DNA of 64,000 nucleotides from Bacillus sp. RO2. Lineage in GTDB: Bacteria; Bacillota; Bacilli; Bacillales; Bacillaceae_I. The notes beneath the pieces were generated by a model, which did not search any database, was not told the DNA's origin, and worked only from the letters and a program-made list of their open reading frames with translations. Positions 24,885 through 31,991 of the stretch are shown here, one piece after another. Location of the stretch: contig NZ_JAAXCU010000030.1 of the NCBI RefSeq assembly GCF_012911845.1, positions 62,001-126,000 of the forward strand, given 5' to 3'. Within the stretch, counting starts at the first letter, position 1. The number at the start of each line of letters is the position of its first letter. Both the position numbers and the translations under genes were made by a program.

Positions 24885-25310
24885 TCAACGCTTATAATAG
24901 TACATGATACTGCCTGTGAATAATTTAAGCTCAGCCTCTAGCTTTTTTGCAAGAAACTTACATAGCTCATTTGCCTTTGCTTTATCTCCGTGCGTACTCT
25001 GATCGTGCAAAGTAACTTGTATGTAGGACAAGGGCATGGTCTCTTCTGATTTGGCAATTTGTGTACCCACACCGATAAGGATCATCTTGTATCGGTCCTC
25101 TGTTCCTTTTAGATAAAACCACTGACCCTTACCGTCAGGCTTTTCTTTTAACTCATAGGGAAACGCTGCCTGGCTGTATTCCCATCCTAATTGTTTTCCA
25201 GTCTTGGAGGTGATTTCTCTATAGTAGTTTAATAACTCTTTTACATCTTCAACGGTAAGCGTTTTCTCTTTTGAATTGGGAACTAAATTAATGTAAGCGC
25301 TGCTGGCCAT
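24885..25310 (-). CDS. Conserved hypothetical protein, DUF1885-like
   Basis: A 141-aa soluble protein of mixed alpha/beta composition (MASSAYINLVPNSKEKTLTV...). From memory it resembles the DUF1885 family of Bacillaceae, which has structures but no assigned function. No catalytic motif or signal is visible. The start is ATG 25310, 8 nt after AGGAG; an in-frame GTG 9 nt earlier is unlikely. It converges on the deacetylase gene. Confidence 0.7.
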   Translation of the reverse strand: MASSAYINLVPNSKEKTLTVEDVKELLNYYREITSKTGKQLGWEYSQAAFPYELKEKPDGKGQWFYLKGTEDRYKMILIGVGTQIAKSEETMPLSYIQVTLHDQSTHGDKAKANELCKFLAKKLEAELKLFTGSIMYYYKR

Positions 25311-25462
25311 GGTATTCACTCCTAATCTGACAATTCCATTATTTCTATTCTAGCATTATCAGAAATCTGCTGACAATCACTAAGTGAAAATTCTTGCAAA
25401 TCAGGCATTTTTTAAGTTATAATAAAATTCTGAATAACCAAAAAATAAAAAGGAGGTACCTT

Positions 25463-25762
25463 ATGAACTTATTTGACAAGCTTTATGATAACAATGAGAA
25501 TGTTCCTGTTCGCTTTGTTGGTTTTACGACTAAAGATGTTAGATATGATTTTGGTATCGTGTACACGAATATGTTTTTTGGTAAGCCCCTTGTCATCTGT
25601 ATGCAAACCGGCCGTTCTACCCTCCTCGACCCTAAAGACATTACCGACCTTAACCACCTTCAACATGTATTCCGAATTGATTCACAAGAACAAGCAGAAG
25701 ATCTTGCAGAGTTTTTTTCTGAGGCAATTCCTGCAAGTCCGTTTCAAGAACAATATGAATAA
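25463..25762 (+). CDS. Conserved hypothetical protein, DUF3055/SAV0927-like
   Basis: A 99-aa soluble protein beginning MNLFDKLYDNNENVPVRFVG. It looks like the DUF3055 (SAV0927) family of Firmicutes, of unknown role; assignment is from memory and moderate. The ATG at 25463 follows AAAGGAGGTACC; the upstream frame to 25394 is AT-rich and lacks a ribosome site. No terminator follows; a 114-bp tandem array begins almost at its stop. Confidence 0.78.
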   Translation: MNLFDKLYDNNENVPVRFVGFTTKDVRYDFGIVYTNMFFGKPLVICMQTGRSTLLDPKDITDLNHLQHVFRIDSQEQAEDLAEFFSEAIPASPFQEQYE

Positions 25763-25775
25763 AAGATGATTTCTT

Positions 25776-26231
25776 TCGAGGCCAATGTCCTGTTAGTGGG
25801 GGTATTGGCCTTTTGGGTTGGGAAAATGGGTTTCTATATGCATGAACAGCGGAGAAGAACTAGGGACCTGTCTAAAAGGAGGGAAAAAGTGGATTCTCAA
25901 CACCCGAACAAGCAGCAAATTGATAAGAACGGTCAAATAGAAGCGTTCTCTAGGCCCGAATAGCGGGGAAATTCGTGCGAACTGTCCAATAGGAGGTAAT
26001 AAATGGAATATCAACACCCAAACAGACCATTAATTAGCCAAAACGGTCAAATAGAAGCGTTCTCTATGCCCGAACAGTGGAGAAATCCGCTTCAACTGTC
26101 CAATAGAAGGAAATAAGTGGAATATCAATACCCAAACAGACCGCTAATCAGCAAGAACGGTCTAATAGAAGCAATCTATACGCCCGAACGGAGATGAAAT
26201 CCTTGATAATAGTCCAATAACCGGAAACAAA
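25776..26231 (+). repeat. 114-bp tandem repeat array with a start codon in each unit
   Basis: Three full units start at 25890, 26004 and 26118 (TGGA...), exactly 114 bp apart; a degenerate unit precedes them in phase (CGAACAGCGG-type motif at 25840 and 25954). Each unit has a purine-rich Shine-Dalgarno (AGGAGGG, AGGAGG, AGAAGG), a GTG or ATG and a frame of 24, 37 or 26 codons. Shared peptide segments include NGQIEAFS and PNRPLIS. Within a unit, GTCAAATAGAAG and GTCCAATAGAAG mark two subrepeats of about 52 and 62 bp. Confidence 0.85.
26003..26116 (+). CDS. Possible 37-aa peptide encoded by the best-formed 114-bp repeat unit
   Basis: ATG GAA TAT ... AGG AAA TAA, preceded by AATAGGAGGTAATAA, a near-ideal ribosome binding site. 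The predicted peptide starts MEYQHPNRPLISQNGQIEAF and ends PLQLSNRRK; it is polar and has no known domain. Neighbouring units encode shorter relatives from GTG. It might be translated or might be a by-product of repeat sequence; I rate it low as a gene. Confidence 0.25.
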   Translation: MEYQHPNRPLISQNGQIEAFSMPEQWRNPLQLSNRRK

Positions 26232-26258
26232 GCGAAACAACCTATAAACTCAATTTTT

Positions 26259-26297
26259 AAATGTGTTATACAATTTAGTTATTGACATAACACATTT
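26259..26297. promoter_or_regulatory. CcpN-type operator pair at the SR1 promoter
   Basis: AAATGTGTTAT (26259-26269) and ATAACACATTT (26287-26297) form a perfect 11-bp inverted repeat. TGTGTTATACA at 26262-26272 matches every position of the CcpN motif TRTGHYATAYW as I recall it. The second half overlaps the -35 box. CcpN represses SR1 under glycolytic conditions in B. subtilis. A weak cre-like sequence (ATAAAGCGCTTTCA, 26325-26338) lies downstream of the start. Confidence 0.7.
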
Positions 26298-26310
26298 TAG
26301 GCTTTATGAT
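26282..26310 (+). promoter_or_regulatory. Promoter of SR1
   Basis: Consensus TTGACA (26282-26287), 17-bp spacer and TATGAT (26305-26310). Predicted start is about 26317. Confidence 0.8.
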
Positions 26311-26388
26311 AGAAGTAACACATCATAAAGCGCTTTCATTAAAAGGCGACTTTGCAAAAAATTTCTTTTAGGAAAGAGGTTGAAGGGT

Positions 26389-26514
26389 ATGGGTACAATC
26401 ATTTGTCAAACTTGTAACAGCGCAGTAGATCACTTTGAGGATGAAAAAGTTACGACTTATTATGCAAAATGTGCAGATTGTCAGTGCTCTGAAAAAAGCG
26501 AAGACCTAGCCTAG
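26389..26514 (+). CDS. sr1P: SR1P, GapA-binding peptide
   Basis: A 41-aa peptide beginning MGTIICQTCNSAVDHFEDEK, very close to SR1P of B. subtilis (about 39 aa). It has CxxC pairs (CQTC, CADC plus CQC) suggestive of a small zinc ribbon. SR1P binds GapA (and through it promotes RNase J1 activity) in B. subtilis; rnjA is in this same window. The ATG has GAAAGAGG about 9 nt upstream. The gene is internal to the SR1 small RNA. Confidence 0.85.
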   Translation: MGTIICQTCNSAVDHFEDEKVTTYYAKCADCQCSEKSEDLA

Positions 26515-26530
26515 AATCATATATTAATAG

Positions 26531-26572
26531 AAAGAGCAGGTCCCCGGTAAGTGAGGGGACCTGCTCTTTGTT
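26531..26572 (+). terminator. Terminator of SR1, also facing speA
   Basis: AAAGAGCAGGTCCCC and GGGGACCTGCTCTTT are fully complementary around a 9-nt loop. It lies directly before the convergent speA stop and could serve both strands. Confidence 0.9.
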
Positions 26573-26576
26573 CATT

Positions 26577-28058
26577 TTATCGAATTGCTTTATGTTCTTT
26601 TATAACTCTTAATGTTTTTAATTCATAATCTTCCGGACCTTGTACAGGGAGTCCTACTTCAAGTGTTTTTGTAATGTAGGATAGGTTTTCTTCCGTAATA
26701 ATCTCACCAGGGGTAAAAATAGGAATACCTGGAGGATACACCATGATAAACTCTGCAATAATTCGACCGGCAGATTTTTCGAATGGAACAACTTCCGTCT
26801 CAGAGTAGAAGGCATCCCTTGGTGCAATAGCCAACACTGGGATGTCTGGAAGAAGTACCTTTACTTTTTCGCCGGATTCACCAGCCTGGTGCTTAAACTC
26901 TTCGGACAAGTCTTTAAGCGCTTCTAGCAGCATTCCTGTCTCTACCTCAGAGTCTCCAGGTGTGATAATACAAAGAATGTTATAGAGATCGGAAAGTTCC
27001 ACTTCAATGTTATATTTTTGACGAAGCCATTTCTCAACATCATATCCTGTAAGGTTTAGGTTTTTCACAGAAATAATCAGCTTTGTCGGGTCATAGTCAA
27101 AGGTTGCTTTTCTGCCTAAAATTTCAGGCCCTACACAATGTAAATGCTCAATTTCATTAATGGCATCCCGTGTTTTATTAGCAAGTTGGATCGTCTTTTC
27201 TATTAGCAAGTGTCCTTCGGTGGCAAGGCGTTTTCTGGCAACATCCAATGAAGCTAATAACAGGTAAGAAGTGGATGTAGTGGTTAACATACTTAATATG
27301 CTTTGAATGCGATTTACATTCACCAATCCTTCTCGTACATTCAATATAGAACTTTGTGTCATAGAACCTCCAAGCTTATGGACACTCGTTGCAGCCATGT
27401 CAGCTCCGGCTTGCATAGCTGATAAAGGAAGTTCTTCATGGAAATGGATATGAACCCCGTGCGCTTCATCTACAAGTACAGGCACGTTAAATGAATGAGC
27501 AATTTCAACAATCTGACTTAAATCAGCTGAAACACCAAAATAAGTAGGGTTGATGACAAGTACACCTTTTGCATCAGGATGTTGCTGAAGCGCCTTTTCA
27601 ACAGAGTCTGTCGTGATGCCGTGAGAGATTCCTAGGTCTTTGTCCACTTCTGGGTGAATAAAGATTGGTACAGCTCCTGAAAAAACAATGGCAGACATGA
27701 CAGATTTATGAACATTCCTAGGTACGATGATTTTTTCTCCAGGCCCGCAAACCGCCATCACCATTGTCATGATGGCTCCACTTGTACCTTGTACAGAGAA
27801 AAACGTGTGGTCAGCTCCAAAAGCTTTTGCTGCAAGGTCTTGAGCTTCTTTAATCATTCCCTTTGGCTGATGAAGATCATCAAGGGGCCCAATGTTAATT
27901 AGATCTATGGAAAGAGCATTTTCGCCGATAAATTCTCGGAATTCAGGGTCAATGCCGGCTCCTTTTTTATGTCCGGGAATATGGAACTGAACCGGATTCC
28001 CTTTGGCGTGATTTAAAAGTCCAGTAAATAATGGCGTGTCGTTTTGAGAATATGTCAA
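26577..28058 (-). CDS. speA: Arginine decarboxylase (Orn/Lys/Arg decarboxylase class I fold)
   Basis: PLP-dependent decarboxylation of arginine to agmatine, first step of polyamine synthesis. The 493-aa protein has the aminotransferase-like core with FSVQGTSGAIM (phosphate/PLP contact), DEAHGVH (PLP ring aspartate) and the Schiff-base lysine in TSVHKLGGS. The C-terminal decarboxylase domain has PPGIPIFTPGE. The start is TTG 28058, 10 nt after AGAGGTG. Specificity for arginine is taken from synteny with B. subtilis speA; lysine is the main alternative. It sits tail to tail with SR1. Confidence 0.9.
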   Translation of the reverse strand: MTYSQNDTPLFTGLLNHAKGNPVQFHIPGHKKGAGIDPEFREFIGENALSIDLINIGPLDDLHQPKGMIKEAQDLAAKAFGADHTFFSVQGTSGAIMTMVMAVCGPGEKIIVPRNVHKSVMSAIVFSGAVPIFIHPEVDKDLGISHGITTDSVEKALQQHPDAKGVLVINPTYFGVSADLSQIVEIAHSFNVPVLVDEAHGVHIHFHEELPLSAMQAGADMAATSVHKLGGSMTQSSILNVREGLVNVNRIQSILSMLTTTSTSYLLLASLDVARKRLATEGHLLIEKTIQLANKTRDAINEIEHLHCVGPEILGRKATFDYDPTKLIISVKNLNLTGYDVEKWLRQKYNIEVELSDLYNILCIITPGDSEVETGMLLEALKDLSEEFKHQAGESGEKVKVLLPDIPVLAIAPRDAFYSETEVVPFEKSAGRIIAEFIMVYPPGIPIFTPGEIITEENLSYITKTLEVGLPVQGPEDYELKTLRVIKEHKAIR

Positions 28059-28243
28059 CTTACTTATGCACCTCTTTAATTTAGCTTAGTTTCGGTTTCG
28101 TTTATCTTAACGCATCTAATTACGCAGAACAAACATTCACATAAAACAAATGAAATTATAGCATTTATCCTACTCATTGCATAGCAGGAATTTGTCATAT
28201 TTTAAAGAAACATATAAAGAGACATAGAAAGGAGAAGTTGATT

Positions 28244-29203
28244 ATGAAATGGGAGACAAGAGTAACCAAACTTTTAGATATTAAATATCCAATAATACAA
28301 GGTGGACTTGCTTATTTAGCATACGCAGACTTGGCTGCCGCCGTTTCCAATGCAGGAGGTCTTGGGCAAATAACGGCCATGAGTTTGGAAAGTCCAGATT
28401 TATTAAGAGAAGAAATTAGAAAGGTTAGAAGGATGACAGATAAACCATTTGGTGTGAACTATGCAATAGGCCAACATGGAAGACCATTTGAACATATGTT
28501 GGATATTGCTTTAGAAGAAGAGGTCCCAGTCATCTCTATGACAGGAGGAAACCCTTCTCCGATCTTCAAAAGGCTGGAAGGCTCCAATTGCAAAAAATTA
28601 GTTCTCGTTGCAGCTCGAAGACAAGCAGAAAAAGCGGAAGAACTAGGCGCTGATGCGGTCATGGTCGTGGGACAAGAAGGAGGAGGCCACCTAGGCAAAA
28701 ACGACTTAGGAACCATGGTATTAGTCCCGAAAGTAGTAGACGCCTTAAAGATACCTGTCATCGCTTCAGGAGGCATTGGTGACGGTCGCGGGTTGATGGC
28801 TGCTTTGGCACTTGGTGCGGATGGGATAGAAATGGGGACGAGATTTATCGCAACCAAGGAATGTATGCATGCTCATCCAATATACAAAGAAAGGCTAGTA
28901 AGCGGAACCGAGAACGATACGGTGGTCATTAAAAGAAGTCTTGGGGCACCTGCAAGAGCCATTCAAAATACTTGGACTGACCAGATTTTAAATATTGAAC
29001 AGGAAGCAAAAGGCTATGAAGGGTTAAAAGACTTTATTAGTGGGACTGCAAACAAACGTTATATCTATGATGGCAAAACGGATTCGGGTTATGCTTGGGC
29101 TGGTCAGGTAATGGGATTGATAGAGGATGTGCCAAGTGTGGAACAACTTCTGTCGAGAATGGTGAAGGAAGCGGAAAATATTCGGGAGAAGTGGACAAAC
29201 TAA
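28244..29203 (+). CDS. Nitronate monooxygenase / FabK-like FMN oxidoreductase
   Basis: A 319-aa FMN-binding TIM-barrel of the 2-nitropropane dioxygenase family. Typical features are PIIQGG near the N-terminus, SNAGGLGQI, QEGGGHLG and VIASGGIGDGRGLMAALALGADGIEMGTRF (phosphate-binding end). Members oxidise alkyl nitronates or, in some Firmicutes, act as enoyl-ACP reductase FabK; the sequence alone does not settle which. The ATG at 28244 follows AAAGGAGAAG. It is divergent from speA and followed by yktA. Confidence 0.85.
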   Translation: MKWETRVTKLLDIKYPIIQGGLAYLAYADLAAAVSNAGGLGQITAMSLESPDLLREEIRKVRRMTDKPFGVNYAIGQHGRPFEHMLDIALEEEVPVISMTGGNPSPIFKRLEGSNCKKLVLVAARRQAEKAEELGADAVMVVGQEGGGHLGKNDLGTMVLVPKVVDALKIPVIASGGIGDGRGLMAALALGADGIEMGTRFIATKECMHAHPIYKERLVSGTENDTVVIKRSLGAPARAIQNTWTDQILNIEQEAKGYEGLKDFISGTANKRYIYDGKTDSGYAWAGQVMGLIEDVPSVEQLLSRMVKEAENIREKWTN

Positions 29204-29257
29204 AGAAGGAAGATGATATACTTTACTTTTCCACTATACATATAATGAGGTGAAGTT

Positions 29258-29533
29258 ATGGATTTCTCTTATCCCATTTCTTATGACTGGTCTACAGATG
29301 AAATTGTAGACGTTATTGCACTATATGAAGCGGTCGAGCTTACTTACAGCAAAGGTGTGGAGCGTGATCAGCTTTTATCCTTATACCGCAGGTTCAAAGA
29401 AATCGTACCAGGCAAGGCGGAAGAACGAAATCTCGCAAATGAATATGAGGAATTGAGTGGTTTTTCTGTTTACCGTACGATAAAAAAAGCAAAAGACATG
29501 AACCCTGGTGAACAGGTGAAGATGTCAAAATGA
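29258..29533 (+). CDS. yktA: UPF0223 family protein YktA
   Basis: A 91-aa soluble, mostly helical protein of the UPF0223 family (FSYPISYDWSTDEIVDVI at the start is diagnostic). Its function is unknown. The ribosome site is GAGGTGAAG. It lies 54 bp after the FMN oxidoreductase and converges on yktB across a shared terminator. Confidence 0.88.
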   Translation: MDFSYPISYDWSTDEIVDVIALYEAVELTYSKGVERDQLLSLYRRFKEIVPGKAEERNLANEYEELSGFSVYRTIKKAKDMNPGEQVKMSK

Positions 29534-29543
29534 TTAATAAGAA

Positions 29544-29577
29544 AATCTCAGAACCGCAATGGTTCTGAGATCTTTTT
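29544..29577. terminator. Bidirectional terminator between yktA and yktB
   Basis: ATCTCAGAACC and GGTTCTGAGAT pair around GCAAT. Ts follow on the plus strand; an A-run precedes, giving Ts on the minus strand as well. Confidence 0.88.
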
Positions 29578-29591
29578 GAGTCCAAACTATT

Positions 29592-30239
29592 TTAGGCTTC
29601 CACTGTCTGCTTCGTTAGGTTATATAACCCTTTGACTGTTTGGATAGCTTCCTCTATGCGCGCTATCGTTTCGTCTCCAGAAAGCTTGATTGCCTCTTCT
29701 TTTGGTATTTGAATGCCACAAAGTATTTCTGCTTTCTTCACGTTAATCAATCGCTCAAATAGCTCTTTATGGGCGTCTTCTGTCAAATCAGATTGACTGA
29801 TAACTTCCGGCTTAGTGTGATCTTTGGACCAGACAAAATCCGAAGGGATCTGCTCACGGATAGTTGACAGATTTTCAACCAATATCTCGCCAAATGCTTC
29901 TTTCATTGGTGCTTCATAGATAACAGCAAACCAGACAAACACATGTGTTTCCCATAAGCCAATCTGGAAATGCGGCAACATCTTATATCCACGTGCATTA
30001 TTTGCAAAGGCAACCCAGGAATCTTTTGGAGGGTTCTTGGTTCTCCTTGCATGCTTGGCAACATGATAGTGCATTTCATCACCAGTCATGGCAGTTAGAG
30101 AGGGAGAGAAATATTGGCCGAGTAACTCAAACTTCGGCTGTATTTGAGACTTTAAAACTTCCATTCTTTCTTCTAATCCATCTATAGTAAATACATTGAA
30201 ATCTTTTTTCTTAAAACCGTTAAATTTTTTGTTTTTCAT
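29592..30239 (-). CDS. yktB: UPF0637 (DUF1054) family protein YktB
   Basis: A 215-aa soluble protein of the UPF0637 family; function unknown. The conserved block includes FTIDGLEERM, HYHVAKHARRTKNPP and LPHFQIGLWETHVFVWFA. I set the start at ATG 30239 (MKNKKFNGFKKKDF), 9 nt after GGGGCG, matching family length; the frame remains open to 30308 without a better site. Confidence 0.86.
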   Translation of the reverse strand: MKNKKFNGFKKKDFNVFTIDGLEERMEVLKSQIQPKFELLGQYFSPSLTAMTGDEMHYHVAKHARRTKNPPKDSWVAFANNARGYKMLPHFQIGLWETHVFVWFAVIYEAPMKEAFGEILVENLSTIREQIPSDFVWSKDHTKPEVISQSDLTEDAHKELFERLINVKKAEILCGIQIPKEEAIKLSGDETIARIEEAIQTVKGLYNLTKQTVEA

Positions 30240-30453
30240 GTAGTCGCCCCATTTCTGAACATAGCTTTTTATATTTCTCATTTTAGCATAGCCATTTTTC
30301 TCTGCCAAAAGATTAGGTTTTCCCCCATTTTAGTTTCTTTTTAGGTAACTGCACATTTTAGTTACCATCTTTCATTCCCTTCATATGATATAGCAACCAT
30401 TAGAAAATTGAATCCTTTGGAACCGAGAAACTTTATAGAGGGAGGGAATTATA

Positions 30454-30642
30454 ATGAAACAAGTGGCGACACCTTGGAAAAAGAAAAAAGAGGAAAATCA
30501 GCGCGCGGTATTGCGGATGGAAATCGACTATGAACTGGCAGTTTTGTTTGAAGCAATACAAGAGAGTGATAAGGAAAAAATGAAGAAAACGAAATCTAAA
30601 TTAGAGCAACTTAGAAAAGAAATGTTAAGTCTAGGGGTTTAG
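30454..30642 (+). CDS. ykzI: Small conserved protein, YkzI-like
   Basis: A 62-aa charged, fully helical protein (MKQVATPWKKKKEENQRAVL ... KLEQLRKEMLSLGV), probably a short coiled coil. The ribosome site GAGGGAGGG is strong. The name rests on position between yktB and yktC and on size, so it is tentative. Function unknown. Confidence 0.7.
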   Translation: MKQVATPWKKKKEENQRAVLRMEIDYELAVLFEAIQESDKEKMKKTKSKLEQLRKEMLSLGV

Positions 30643-30659
30643 TGGCATCAGCTACTTAG

Positions 30660-30684
30660 ACGAACCTGTATGAGGTTCGTTTTT
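30660..30684 (+). terminator. Intrinsic terminator after ykzI
   Basis: ACGAACCT and AGGTTCGT pair around GTATG, followed by TTTTC. Confidence 0.85.
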
Positions 30685-30802
30685 CTGTGTGACCTATTAC
30701 TTGATTTTACCCTTTTGTTTCAGTAAGCTAAAACATACATAATTTGATTATACATATTTTATCAGTTGCACTGAATTTCGTAGCAGAAGGGCAGGAGAAT
30801 AC

Positions 30803-31600
30803 ATGAATTGGACAGAAATTGATGATAATGCAAAAAAATGGACGAGAGAAGCGGGAGAACGTATTCGAACTTCTTTCAGCAAGGAATTGATGATACATAC
30901 TAAATCCTCTCCTGATGATCTTGTAACTAATATTGACCGGGAAACGGAACAATTTTTTATAGAACAAATTAGAAAAACCTATCCAGAACACCAAATCCTC
31001 GGAGAAGAGGGATTTGGAGATAATTTGGATAAACTCGATGGGACGGTGTGGATCATTGATCCTATTGATGGAACCATGAATTTTGTCCATCAGCAACGTA
31101 ATTTTGCCATATCAGTTGCCGTCTATGAGGATGGTGTTGGGAAGATTGGTCTAATTTATGATGTGGTTCATGATGAGCTATACCATGCAAAAGCAGGGGA
31201 AGGTGCTTATTTGAACGATATTAAACTTCCACCATTGGAAGAGGTGGCAGTAGAGAGAGCTGTTATCGGTTTAAATGCCACATGGATTACGGAAAATAAA
31301 CGAATTGATCCCACTATTTTGGCTCCTCTTGTGAAGAAAGTTAGAGGTACTAGATCTTACGGATCAGCAGCACTTGAAATGGCGTATGTAGCAACAGGCC
31401 GAATTGATGCATATATTACTTTGAGACTTTCCCCTTGGGATTTTGCAGCGGGACTAATACTTGTAAACGAGCTCGGTGGAAAAGTGACCACACTTCACGG
31501 TGAACCTCTAAACTTGCTTGGGCAGAACAGTGTCTTTGTATGTAAGCCAGGGTTGCATGAAGTGATTAGCAAGGATTACTTGTATAAATTGAAGAAATAA
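30803..31600 (+). CDS. yktC: Inositol-1-monophosphatase family protein YktC
   Basis: A 265-aa lithium-sensitive-type phosphatase. Metal-binding motifs are complete: GEEGFG (near 71), DPIDGTMNF (near 92) and SPWDFAAG (near 211). It hydrolyses inositol phosphates or related sugar phosphates; the physiological substrate is not evident. The ATG follows AAGGGCAGGAG. It is a single gene ending in a terminator. Confidence 0.92.
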   Translation: MNWTEIDDNAKKWTREAGERIRTSFSKELMIHTKSSPDDLVTNIDRETEQFFIEQIRKTYPEHQILGEEGFGDNLDKLDGTVWIIDPIDGTMNFVHQQRNFAISVAVYEDGVGKIGLIYDVVHDELYHAKAGEGAYLNDIKLPPLEEVAVERAVIGLNATWITENKRIDPTILAPLVKKVRGTRSYGSAALEMAYVATGRIDAYITLRLSPWDFAAGLILVNELGGKVTTLHGEPLNLLGQNSVFVCKPGLHEVISKDYLYKLKK

Positions 31601-31601
31601 A

Positions 31602-31640
31602 TGAAACCCACGACCGTGAATAAGGCCGTGGGTTTTCATT
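31602..31640 (+). terminator. Intrinsic terminator after yktC
   Basis: GAAACCCACG and CGTGGGTTTTC pair around an inner ACC/GGC region; it could serve ylaF on the other strand only weakly. Confidence 0.8.
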
Positions 31641-31677
31641 ATTTTGAATAAGTTATTGTAGGAACATATTGTCAATT

Positions 31678-31863
31678 TTATAATTGGCCATTTTCACGCA
31701 TTTTTCTTTTTGTTTTGAATCCAAGTCCCATCACCACACCAAACAATACAAACGCACCAACGATCCCAAGCGTGTTTCTTTCACCAATCGCGATGCCTAC
31801 CATGCCTAAAGAAACCGCTGCCAAAACAGCGTAAAGCATAAAGATCCATTTAATATCCTTCAT
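31678..31863 (-). CDS. ylaF: Small membrane protein YlaF (DUF5325)
   Basis: A 61-aa protein with two membrane helices (IFMLYAVLAAVSLGMVGIAI and TLGIVGAFVLFGVVMGLGF) and a basic tail (KTKRKMRENG). The start at 31863 (MKDIKWIF) follows AAAGGAGTTGATTTT; an upstream extension to 31896 has no site. It sits divergently from typA as in B. subtilis. Function unknown. Confidence 0.83.
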   Translation of the reverse strand: MKDIKWIFMLYAVLAAVSLGMVGIAIGERNTLGIVGAFVLFGVVMGLGFKTKRKMRENGQL

Positions 31864-31943
31864 AAAATCAACTCCTTTGGATAACGCTAAATACATATAA
31901 CATATATTTTACATAAGTCTCTTTCTCTTTTCTACCATGTTTG

Positions 31944-31952
31944 TGGTATAAT
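31944..31952 (+). promoter_or_regulatory. Extended -10 box ahead of typA
   Basis: TGG immediately before TATAAT (31947-31952), about 40 bp upstream of the GTG start. No good -35 box is visible. Confidence 0.5.
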
Positions 31953-31991
31953 ACTAAAGTTATTAAGTTGTATAATTAGGGAGATGAAATA

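Larger units (their letters stand above)
26317..26572 (+). ncRNA. sr1: SR1 dual-function small RNA
   Basis: Predicted transcript of about 255 nt from the promoter at 26282-26310 to a strong terminator, containing the SR1P reading frame. In B. subtilis SR1 base-pairs with ahrC mRNA (arginine catabolism) and encodes SR1P. Location beside speA, CcpN-type control and the encoded peptide all agree. I could not verify the ahrC-pairing segments here. Confidence 0.75.

Noticed and set aside
25766-25963. 65-codon frame overlapping the first 114-bp repeat unit
   Set aside because: Its start lacks a ribosome site and it runs through the degenerate repeat unit; the in-unit GTG frame is the better (still weak) candidate.
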